6,202 nucleotides of DNA. Origin: Blastocatellia bacterium. Its GTDB lineage: Bacteria > Acidobacteriota > Blastocatellia > Pyrinomonadales > Pyrinomonadaceae. The stretch is taken from NCBI GenBank assembly GCA_003175865.1, contig PSRF01000247.1, positions 1 through 6,202 of the forward strand, written 5' to 3'. The position numbers were made by a program, and so were the translations under genes. How positions within the stretch are numbered: the first letter of the stretch is position 1; each line of letters begins with the position of its first letter. Positions 1 to 5,790 of the stretch are shown here, piece after piece. The notes under the pieces were generated by a model that worked only from the letters and a program-made list of their open reading frames with translations, searched no databases and was not told where the DNA came from.

Positions 1-513
1 AACAAGCAGCCAACGCTTCGCTCGCAAGTCAGTGTTTATTTCCTGCGACAAAAAGAACGCGAGCGCCCAGGCAGTAGTCATAGTCACGACAATGTCAAAG
101 CTGGCTGCTCGCGCGAATACAATTGGGCCAAGACTCGTCGCGGAAATGAAACTCGCTAGACTGCTGAAGCTTTTGGTTTCGTTGTCCGAACGTCTGCTGA
201 CAAAGCAGATCGAAGCAACGGTAAGTAGTCCGCACAAAGCAGGTCCAATTCGAGCCGACCACTCAGTTACTCCAAAAAGCTTGTAAGCAACCATCATCAA
301 CCAATACAGAAGCGCTGGCTTCTCGAACCAGTTGTGGCCACCCAGAGTCGGTGTGGTCAGATCCCCACGCAAAAACATCTCCCGCGCGACTTGTGCGTAC
401 CGAGGTTCGTCGGGACCGAGGAGTGGTAACAGACCCAAACCGTAGAAATAGAAGCTAAAAACTGGAAGAAAAGCGAAAGGAAACACTCGCTTGGCAAGCG
501 CTGAAGGTTGCAA
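1..513 (-). CDS. ArnT/PMT-like membrane glycosyltransferase (GT83 type), N-terminal part
   Basis: This frame is open on the minus strand to the left edge, giving the first 171 codons of a longer protein. Enzymes of this family sit in the inner membrane and move a sugar from a polyprenyl-phosphate carrier to lipid A or another periplasmic acceptor. Seen: a short basic N-terminus, a first hydrophobic segment (about residues 11-32), then GPDEPRYAQVAREM (33-46) and GGHNWFEKPALLYW (58-71). These are the hallmark first-periplasmic-loop motifs of the family, with the acidic pair D35-E36 in the expected catalytic position. Further hydrophobic stretches follow (about 72-80, 90-105, 120-150). No ATG precedes the motif in this frame. 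I chose TTG at 513 because AGGGG lies 10 nt upstream and it leaves a natural N-terminus; GTG at 486 is the alternative. It is divergent from the dehydrogenase at 640. Family assignment is firm; acceptor and donor are unknown. Confidence 0.85.
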   Translation of the reverse strand, partial: MQPSALAKRVFPFAFLPVFSFYFYGLGLLPLLGPDEPRYAQVAREMFLRGDLTTPTLGGHNWFEKPALLYWLMMVAYKLFGVTEWSARIGPALCGLLTVASICFVSRRSDNETKSFSSLASFISATSLGPIVFARAASFDIVVTMTTAWALAFFLSQEINTDLRAKRWLLV

Positions 514-523
514 GTATATTCGA

Positions 524-528
524 CCCCT
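524..528 (-). promoter_or_regulatory. Candidate ribosome-binding site for the glycosyltransferase TTG start
   Basis: AGGGG on the minus strand lies 10 nt before the TTG at 513. It is the only purine-rich stretch near any usable start in the glycosyltransferase frame and is the reason for preferring TTG over the GTG at 486, which has no comparable motif. Confidence 0.4.
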
Positions 529-639
529 AAGGCAAAGAAAGCAGTAAGCAGAATTCTCTCGACAGGATGATTGCGTTGATTGTCTGCTTGCCGCTGAAAC
601 GTCGCCATAAACTAGACGAAAAGCGAAGAACAGTAAACC

Positions 640-1617
640 GTGTTAAGAACTGCAGTCATCGGCGTTGGACATCTTGGGCGTCAACATGCTCGCATTCATG
701 CAAACCTCACAAGCGAAGCTTTTTCAAAATTCATTGCTGTCTGCGACACGAATGAAGCAACCGCTCGTGCGATCGCAGACGAGCGCGAAACTGAGTGGAC
801 AACAAACTGGCGTGATCTCATCGGGAAAGTCGATGCCGTTAGTCTTGCGGTGCCGACTGAATCACACTGTGAATTGGCGTGTGGACTTTTGGAAGCAGGT
901 ATTCATGTCCTTGTTGAAAAGCCGATCTCGCGAACACTCGAAGAAGCGGATCAGATGATCACTTCTGCTGCAAAGAGCGGAGCGGTGTTACAGGTCGGTC
1001 ATCTCGAACGGTTCAATCCTGCGATGATTGCGTTGCGTCCGCACGTTCGCAACCCGGTTTACTTCGAGATTCATCGAGTTGGAGAATTCACTGCACGATC
1101 TCTCGACATCGATGTCGTTCTGGATCTGATGATTCACGATCTCGACATTGTTCAGTGGCTAGTTGGGGAAGAAGTGGAAGTGACTGGTATTCACGCGGTC
1201 GGCATCGAAATTCTGACGAAGAAAGTCGACGCGGCCAATGTTCGACTAGAGTTTTCATCGGGTGCTGTGGCAAACATCACTGCATCACGGGTAGGGACGG
1301 AAAAAATACGCAAGATGCGGTTCTTTCAGCCGCACGACTACATTGCGATCGATTACACAACGAAGCGCGCGTCGATTTCCAGCCTCGCACCACCAGCAGC
1401 TGATGGGGCGTGGCCAGGCGTTAGGGTACGAAATCTCGACATCGTCGATATTGAACCGTTGCGTGTCGAGATTGTTTCGTTTCTTGAAGCGGTACACGAT
1501 GGATTGCCTGCGCCAGTTTCAGGAACCGACGGTCGTAACGCGTTGCGGCTGGCACTGCGCGCGCTCGAACGCATTAACGAACACGCAATGCATCCGGGCG
1601 TAAGTGAACTCAGATAA
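640..1617 (+). CDS. Gfo/Idh/MocA family oxidoreductase, lipid-A-cluster (GnnA-like) type
   Basis: A 325-residue NAD(P)-dependent dehydrogenase, full length for the family and soluble (no signal peptide or membrane segment). Seen: an N-terminal Rossmann fold with GVGHLG (residues 8-13), VPT at 71-73, the catalytic/cofactor motif EKP at 93-95 (K94), then GHLERFNPA (120-128) and HDLD (166-169) in the C-terminal alpha/beta domain. From knowledge of the family, the GHxERFNP and DLMIHDLD pattern marks the subgroup commonly encoded beside lpxA/lpxB in diderms. The characterised relative GnnA oxidises the 3-hydroxyl of UDP-GlcNAc on the way to 3-amino lipid A. The substrate here is inferred, not shown. 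The start is GTG at 640: an in-frame TAA at 634-636 rules out any earlier start, and the ribosome-binding site (GAAGAA region) is weak. No lpx gene or GnnB-type aminotransferase is visible nearby; the divergent glycosyltransferase is the only other envelope-sugar gene. Confidence 0.88.
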   Translation: MLRTAVIGVGHLGRQHARIHANLTSEAFSKFIAVCDTNEATARAIADERETEWTTNWRDLIGKVDAVSLAVPTESHCELACGLLEAGIHVLVEKPISRTLEEADQMITSAAKSGAVLQVGHLERFNPAMIALRPHVRNPVYFEIHRVGEFTARSLDIDVVLDLMIHDLDIVQWLVGEEVEVTGIHAVGIEILTKKVDAANVRLEFSSGAVANITASRVGTEKIRKMRFFQPHDYIAIDYTTKRASISSLAPPAADGAWPGVRVRNLDIVDIEPLRVEIVSFLEAVHDGLPAPVSGTDGRNALRLALRALERINEHAMHPGVSELR

Positions 1618-1621
1618 TGGA

Positions 1622-1634
1622 CGATTGCCGATTT
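1622..1634 (+). repeat. Short CCGATTG-type heptamer pair
   Basis: CGATTGCCGATTT just after the dehydrogenase stop consists of two period-7 units. The same 13 bases occur at 5680-5692 inside the second repeat element. Its presence directly before a different heptamer array (1642-1669) shows that the two repeat families can lie side by side. Confidence 0.7.
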
Positions 1635-1641
1635 GGACTTT

Positions 1642-1751
1642 GTCCGTTGTCCGTGGTCAGTTGTCCCTGTTAGTTGGATGAGCGACTAGGACAGATATGA
1701 CCTGTTGGACCAATTGACGGAACAACGGACAACGGACCATGGACAACGGAC
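1642..1751. repeat. Heptamer-repeat element with inverted arms (GTCCGTT family)
   Basis: The left arm, 1642-1669, is four 7-bp units: GTCCGTT, GTCCGTG, GTCAGTT, GTCCCTG. The right arm, 1724-1751, is four units in the opposite orientation: AACGGAC, AACGGAC, CATGGAC, AACGGAC. The arms are complementary at 24 of 28 positions, and one further position is a G-U wobble in RNA. A 54-bp spacer (1670-1723) lies between them. The first three units from the outside are the best matched. The element fills most of the gap between the dehydrogenase stop and the hydrolase and runs into the 5' end of the hydrolase frame. It resembles short tandem heptanucleotide repeats known from other bacteria. No transposase or target-site duplication is evident. 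Confidence 0.8.
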
Positions 1752-2878
1752 CAAAACCAATGTTTCCCAATCCCGAGATCTCCAGGTTTCTTTCCGAGCG
1801 CATTGACAAAGGTGACTTTCCTTCGGCTGTCTACGTCGTTGCGCAAAAAGGTGAAGTTGTTTTCGCTGACGCGCTCGGTCATTCAGTACTTGAGCCTTAC
1901 CGCATCGTTAACAAATTCGACACCATTTACGATCTCGCTTCCTTAACCAAACCGCTTGTCACTGGTCTGCTTTGCGCACGTCGCATTGAAGCAGGCGAAC
2001 TTACTCCTGACAGTGCTGTTGCTCATTACCTGCCGGAGTTTGATCGAACCGACAAGCAAATGATCACGATCCGCGAGCTCCTGACACACACATCAGGTCT
2101 TCCGGCATGGCGACCGCTTTACATCCTCACCGAAAATGAGCCTGATCGAACTGCCGGCGCCATTGCGAATCTCGATCTCGAAAACAAACCAGGCACCCAC
2201 GTTCTGTACAGCGACCTCGGTTTCGTCACTCTCGGATTTCTTCTTGAACGCATTACAGGCCATCGACTAAGTGAACTCGCCCAACAAGAGATCTTTGATG
2301 TACTCAAGTTGAAACAGACTCTCTTCAATCCTGTGCTCGCGCTGCAAACAGGTATCGCCGCATCTGAGACGGGCAATGAGTACGAACACGACATGGCCGA
2401 TCAAATGGAAGCGGGTCATTATCGTGAGTGGCGGCAGCATGTCATCTGGGGTGAAGTACACGATGGGAATGCTTATTTTCTTGGTGGCGCCGCCGGCCAC
2501 GCGGGTCTGTTTTCAACGGCCTTTGAGACACTGCAAATCGCGAAACAGTTTCTGAGCGCCAGCAGCAGGCTATTGAAACCTGCTACATGCGAAATGTTTC
2601 GTGTGAATATGACGCCGGATTTGAATGAAGCGCGTTCGCTTGGATGGCAGTTAGCCGAGACAAAAGATTCAACGGCTGGTCCAGACTTACCGAAAGACAG
2701 TTTTGGTCATAATGGATTCACCGGGACGAGTTGTTGGATCGACTCAGGAAATGAACGAATTTACATTCTGTTAACGAACCGGACTCACGCTCGAAAACTT
2801 CCCTTTTCAAACATCAATGCTGTTCGCCGAGAATTTCACACACTCGCGACTGACGCACTGGATGCATACCTGAGCTAG
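1739..2878 (+). CDS. Serine hydrolase, class C beta-lactamase / penicillin-binding-protein-like
   Basis: A 379-residue enzyme of the AmpC-like serine hydrolase superfamily, which acts through an acyl-serine intermediate on peptide, ester or lactam bonds. Seen: the nucleophile motif S68-L-T-K71 (in ASLTKP), the second motif Y157-S-D159 in place of YxN, and H324-N-G326 followed by FTGTS, which replaces the KTG triad. LLTHTSGLPAW (114-124) and GGAAGHAGLFST (249-260) are typical of the family. There is no signal peptide, so it is predicted to be cytoplasmic, unlike true AmpC. The start is uncertain. ATG 1739 lies inside the heptamer repeat, and its first seven codons are repeat-derived. ATG 1760 (residue 8) gives a more natural N-terminus, MFPNPEI. 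Neither has a clear ribosome-binding site. Its stop (TAG) lies 7 bp from the end of the convergent DUF2490 gene. Family is secure; substrate is unknown, and antibiotic resistance should not be assumed. Confidence 0.9.
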   Translation: MDNGPKPMFPNPEISRFLSERIDKGDFPSAVYVVAQKGEVVFADALGHSVLEPYRIVNKFDTIYDLASLTKPLVTGLLCARRIEAGELTPDSAVAHYLPEFDRTDKQMITIRELLTHTSGLPAWRPLYILTENEPDRTAGAIANLDLENKPGTHVLYSDLGFVTLGFLLERITGHRLSELAQQEIFDVLKLKQTLFNPVLALQTGIAASETGNEYEHDMADQMEAGHYREWRQHVIWGEVHDGNAYFLGGAAGHAGLFSTAFETLQIAKQFLSASSRLLKPATCEMFRVNMTPDLNEARSLGWQLAETKDSTAGPDLPKDSFGHNGFTGTSCWIDSGNERIYILLTNRTHARKLPFSNINAVRREFHTLATDALDAYLS

Positions 2879-2884
2879 TCTCAG
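2870..2884. terminator. Small hairpin between convergent genes (weak terminator candidate)
   Basis: CTGAG (2870-2874) and CTCAG (2880-2884) can form a 5-bp stem with a 5-nt loop, spanning the hydrolase stop codon and ending just before the DUF2490 stop at 2886. There is no U-run on either side and the stem is short, so it may be chance. It is listed because these 7 bp of intergenic DNA are the only room for a terminator between the convergent genes. Confidence 0.2.
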
Positions 2885-2885
2885 T

Positions 2886-3554
2886 CTACGGTCTAAAACG
2901 CCAGTTTGATCCAATGACGTGAAGATCGCCTGGTATGCTGTGCGAATCGTTCTGCCTCAGATAATAAAAATCAGCAGACACATGCTTGCTGAACGTATGA
3001 GTCACTCCAACTTGAAACCGGTTTCGCACCCACGCGTTAACACTCCAATCGTAGAAAACCTCGTCAGCTATAAACGCTGAGAGCTTTAACCGATCTGGTC
3101 CAAACGGATGTTCGACCTGCAGCTTGTTGCGATAACGCGTGGCATTGATTGCAGGATGTCTCAATCGACGTTCAAACAAATTTCGATCACTCACAGTGAA
3201 CTTATGGACTGGAAACCTAATCAAGATCAGCAACGACAGTCTGTCCTCAAACACGCGTCTTCCTTCGAAGGGCTGCATTCCGATATGCAAATAATTCGGA
3301 CTGACTGTTAGATGTTTACCAAAGCGCAATGAGAAGCCGACGCCGATTCGTTCATCCACAGCTCGACTGATGTCTCTTCCGAATCACAACACTCCACCCA
3401 GTGCAAAGTCGATGGTCTTGGTCACTGGCACGAAAAATTGCACTTCCGTCCATTCCTGGGTGTCTTGTCGGTCTGGTATTTGTGCGTATGAAGTTGAAAA
3501 TAGGATAGGCGTCAGAATCAGCGCAGCTATGAAAGGAGTTCGCAGGCAAGTCAT
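2886..3554 (-). pseudogene. DUF2490 family protein interrupted by one in-frame TGA
   Basis: Read through codon 57, this is a 222-residue protein. It has a signal peptide (MTCLRTPF, a hydrophobic core to about residue 20, likely cleavage at SYA/Q, 24/25), then alternating beta-strand-like segments. DUF2490 landmarks are DTQEWTEVQF (31-40), SDRNLFERR (122-130), RYRNKLQ (140-146), DEVFYDW (164-170) and GDLHVIG near the end. The family is thought to be an outer-membrane beta-barrel type of unknown function. Codon 57 is TGA (3386-3384), and both flanks are in the same frame: GGVL before it and FGRDISRAVDERIG after it. A basic residue usually precedes FGR here as I recall the family, so CGA to TGA is the simplest change. 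The start at 3554 has AGGGA 8 nt upstream. A GTG at 3359 could restart translation but would lack the signal peptide. It follows the ATPase gene by 34 bp on the same strand. It could be a recent pseudogene, or the TGA could be a sequencing error. Confidence 0.8.
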
Positions 3555-3562
3555 TGATCGAT

Positions 3563-3567
3563 TCCCT
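3563..3567 (-). promoter_or_regulatory. Ribosome-binding site fixing the DUF2490 start
   Basis: AGGGA on the minus strand lies 8 nt before the ATG at 3554. It supports that start over longer upstream readings in the same frame, which would overlap the end of the ATPase gene and place extra residues before the signal peptide. Confidence 0.65.
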
Positions 3568-3588
3568 GTGGAAGTATCGGAAGCACGC

Positions 3589-4812
3589 TCAAGCGCGACT
3601 CTGCGGTTTGCGTGGAATCGGCAAAACGGTAAAGGACGTGAGGGCAAGAGTAATTCTGTCTCCAGTGGAAAGTCTGAGAGTGTTTGCTTCCGGTTTAGAG
3701 CGAGTAATGCTAATGGAGGTTGAAGGGCGTCGCTCGGGAGTTTCAGTAGTCAGATAAAAAGGCTCTTCCTGAGTCTTGCACTCATCGACACTCGTGGCGA
3801 GTCGAACTCGCAAACGCTCGTAAGCACCGATAAATGTGACCTCATCGACAATGCCGCTTGAAATCCGATGCGCACCCGAACGTAGTAAATCACCCTTTGT
3901 TGCGACAACGTCTTCAGGTCTGAACACAATTTTTACGCAGTCGCCGTCGCGAAACTTCTCGCGATCCAGAACGGCAGGTAATTTCGAGCCTGCGACCTCC
4001 AAATAATTTCCTCGTACTACTCCTTCAAGTATGTTGGCTGCTCCAAGGAAGGTAGCGACGTATTCTGTCGCGGGACGGTTGTAGATCTCGTACGGTGTGC
4101 CGATCTGTTCGATATGACCGTTATTTAAAACAGCTACACGATCGCCAAGCTCCAGTGCTTCTTCTTGATCGTGTGTAATAAAGATTGCCGGAACATTCAC
4201 TTTACGAAGCAAGGCACGAATCTCTCTGCGCAGGTGAACACGTGTCTGAGTGTCGAGTGCTCCAAAGGGTTCATCAAACAACAGCACTTCGGGTTTATAT
4301 GCGAGGGTGCGTGCGATTGCTACGCGCTGTTGTTGGCCACCTGACAATTGCGAGGGAAACTTCTTCCTGTGCTCCTGCAACTGGACCAACTCGAGCAGGT
4401 GATCAACAGTTTCGCGAATTTCACGTCGTTTCCTTTTCCTGATTCTCAATCCATACCCGATATTTTTCTCCACGTTCATCTTGGGAAACAAAGCGTACGA
4501 TTGGAAGATCACGCCTACACCACGCTCCCGTGCTGGTAGTTCAGTTACGTCGCGTCCGTGCAGAATTACTTTGCCCGTGTAAGGCTGTTCGAGCCCGGCA
4601 ATTATTCGGAGAATGGTCGTTTTGCCGCTCCCCGATGCACCCAACAAGACGAGCGCCTCACCTTCAGCGACATCAAAGCTGATGTTTTCAAGCACACTCG
4701 ACTTACCAAACCGCTTGCTGAGCCCACGCACACTTGCAGCGCTTTGCGGAGTGTTTGTAGTCGATTCTGATTTCCTATCGATCTCGATCAGTTTCGATTT
4801 AGCTCTCACCAT
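3589..4812 (-). CDS. ABC importer ATP-binding protein, CysA-like (sulfate/thiosulfate)
   Basis: A 407-residue ATPase that drives import through the permease encoded just upstream; it is cytoplasmic and membrane-associated. Seen in order: Walker A GASGSGKTT (58-66), Q-loop with Q104, signature LSGGQQQR (156-163), Walker B VLLFDEP (176-182), D-loop GALD (184-187), switch H214, then GAANILEG and a C-terminal TOBE-type domain with FRPEDV (297-302). The TOBE region carries a charged, Ser/Thr-rich stretch (about 342-378) that looks like a flexible insert, and there is an extended N-terminus of about 27 residues. The start ATG at 4812 has GAGG 4 nt upstream, overlapping the permease stop. GTG at codon 2 has a better spacing of 7 nt. 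The MalK/PotA/CysA group is certain; sulfate specificity rests on the neighbouring binding protein and the CysT-like permease. Confidence 0.9.
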   Translation of the reverse strand: MVRAKSKLIEIDRKSESTTNTPQSAASVRGLSKRFGKSSVLENISFDVAEGEALVLLGASGSGKTTILRIIAGLEQPYTGKVILHGRDVTELPARERGVGVIFQSYALFPKMNVEKNIGYGLRIRKRKRREIRETVDHLLELVQLQEHRKKFPSQLSGGQQQRVAIARTLAYKPEVLLFDEPFGALDTQTRVHLRREIRALLRKVNVPAIFITHDQEEALELGDRVAVLNNGHIEQIGTPYEIYNRPATEYVATFLGAANILEGVVRGNYLEVAGSKLPAVLDREKFRDGDCVKIVFRPEDVVATKGDLLRSGAHRISSGIVDEVTFIGAYERLRVRLATSVDECKTQEEPFYLTTETPERRPSTSISITRSKPEANTLRLSTGDRITLALTSFTVLPIPRKPQSRA

Positions 4813-4816
4813 TCAG

Positions 4817-4820
4817 CCTC
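4817..4820 (-). promoter_or_regulatory. Ribosome-binding site overlapping the permease stop codon
   Basis: GAGG on the minus strand shares its GA with the permease TGA stop (4821-4819) and lies 4 nt before the ATPase ATG. This arrangement suggests translational coupling, so permease and ATPase would be made in linked amounts. Confidence 0.5.
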
Positions 4821-5655
4821 AATCAACGTCGAGCCAATCGCGCGCGAAGAAGAGCACGCTGAAAATCAAAAACGAAAAAAGGGCAAGGACGATTGCGATA
4901 GCGTTCGCCGCTTCGATTTGCCCTTCGTTGAACTTCGCAAAAATGTAAAGGGGCGCCGTCTGTGTTCTCCCCGCAAGATTGCCTGAAACGAGAATCGTTG
5001 ATCCGAATTCACCAACTGCTCGCGCAAAGGTCAGCAATGCTCCGGACACGATCGCTCCGCGCAAGGAAGGCAGCGTCACATGCCAAAACGTTTGCCAACG
5101 CGTTGCCCCGATCGTCGCCGAAGCTTCCTCAAGCGAGCGATTCATTGTGTCGAACACTGGCTTGATCACTCCAAAAGCGAGGGGAAAGGTGACGAAGATG
5201 TTCGCAAGAATAATGGCACCCGCAGTGAACATTAACTGGATGCCGTGCGGTGCCAGAAAACGTCCGAGCACCCCGTATGGCCCCCAGAGCAGCAACAGAG
5301 CGAATCCGGCAACTGCAGTTGGAATCGCAGTAGGCAATGAGATAGTAACGATCAGAGCATTTCGGCCCCAGAAGTGGTAACGAGAAAGCACGTACGAGGC
5401 GAACAAACCAAACAGCACATTGAAGACCGTGGCCCAAAAGCTTGTGGCCATCGACAGTTTCAAAGCGAAGACTGCCTCAGGGGCGACGAGTGCATTCCAG
5501 AATGTGCCAAGTCCGTTGCGTGTTCCGAAAACAAATATGGAAAGAAGTGGCAAGAATACCAAGGGCAGCATCATCAAAATGAGCATGCCAATACTTAGTG
5601 GCCTGACTACATCAAAGCCACGCACATGACGCATCGTTGGAACGATGGTAGACAC
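4819..5655 (-). CDS. ABC importer permease, CysT/CysU-like (sulfate/thiosulfate)
   Basis: A 278-residue inner-membrane permease of the MetI/BPD superfamily, the usual length for CysT. Seen: about six hydrophobic segments (roughly 19-43, 62-88, 100-124, 140-165, 199-217 and 248-271) and the cytoplasmic EAA coupling loop at 176-196 (EEASATIGATRW, ending in LP), which contacts the ATPase. LPTAIPTAVAGFAL (108-120) matches the CysT-style LPTAVAG signature better than CysW as I recall it, and ARAVGEFGST (211-220) is typical of the sulfate/molybdate group. The start is GTG at 5655 with GGAAA a few bases upstream; ATG 5634 (codon 8) is an alternative. The binding-protein gene ends 134 bp upstream and the ATPase begins 6 bp downstream. 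No second permease is present between them, so it may act as a homodimer or pair with a partner encoded elsewhere. Molybdate or another oxyanion is a less likely substrate. Confidence 0.88.
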   Translation of the reverse strand: MSTIVPTMRHVRGFDVVRPLSIGMLILMMLPLVFLPLLSIFVFGTRNGLGTFWNALVAPEAVFALKLSMATSFWATVFNVLFGLFASYVLSRYHFWGRNALIVTISLPTAIPTAVAGFALLLLWGPYGVLGRFLAPHGIQLMFTAGAIILANIFVTFPLAFGVIKPVFDTMNRSLEEASATIGATRWQTFWHVTLPSLRGAIVSGALLTFARAVGEFGSTILVSGNLAGRTQTAPLYIFAKFNEGQIEAANAIAIVLALFSFLIFSVLFFARDWLDVD

Positions 5656-5664
5656 TAGAAATTT

Positions 5665-5790
5665 CCGATTGCCAATTGCCGATTGCCGATTTGCTCGGTG
5701 ATCGATGAATGTCTCTTTAGCGCGGGATGGATTAGTTCATTCCGGCATTTGTTCCTGCCTTACCTACATACGAATCGGCAATCAGCAATT
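5665..5790. repeat. Heptamer-repeat element with inverted arms (CCGATTG family)
   Basis: The left arm, 5665-5692, is four 7-bp units: CCGATTG, CCAATTG, CCGATTG, CCGATTT. The right arm, 5773-5790, is the inverse (AATCGGC, AATCAGC, AATT). AATTGCCGATTGCCGATT at 5674-5691 pairs with 5773-5790 over 18 bp, and the single mismatch is a G-U pair in the minus-strand transcript. The loop is 81 nt (5692-5772) and holds no open frame or feature I recognise. The element occupies nearly the whole 134-bp gap between the binding-protein and permease genes. The last base of the binding-protein TAA is the first base of the hairpin. It could stabilise the upstream mRNA or lower downstream expression, by analogy with the malE-malF intergenic repeats of Escherichia coli; that role is inferred. 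Confidence 0.8.

Noticed and set aside
357..608. Minus-strand ATG reading frame of 83 codons with NHPVERILL near its start
   Set aside because: It overlaps the glycosyltransferase in another frame, and its C-terminal half is an out-of-frame reading of the DEPRYAQ region. No family resemblance was seen. It is kept only as a possible sign of a frameshifted N-terminus.
514..639. Promoters for the divergent genes
   Set aside because: TTGATT at 576 and CATAAA at 606 were noticed, but they are 24 bp apart, and no other hexamer pair with normal spacing was convincing.
1622..1753. Short CRISPR-like or terminator interpretation of the repeats
   Set aside because: The units are 7 bp with no spacers between them, so this is not CRISPR. 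There is no U-run and the loop is 54 nt, so it is not a standard terminator.
1739..2878. Antibiotic-resistance beta-lactamase
   Set aside because: There is no signal peptide, YSD replaces YxN and HNG replaces KTG. The pattern fits the broad serine hydrolase family rather than AmpC.
3384..3386. TGA as selenocysteine or a reassigned codon
   Set aside because: No selenocysteine-type stem-loop was seen just downstream, the surrounding residues do not suggest a redox site, and two adjacent genes end in TGA.
3370..3723. Plus-strand reading frame of 117 codons
   Set aside because: It lies antisense to the DUF2490 gene and the end of the ATPase gene. Its translation has no recognisable domain and no ribosome-binding site was seen.
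4185..5380. Several plus-strand reading frames of 60-130 codons
   Set aside because: All are antisense shadows of the ATPase and permease genes, whose motifs and membrane segments are intact on the minus strand.
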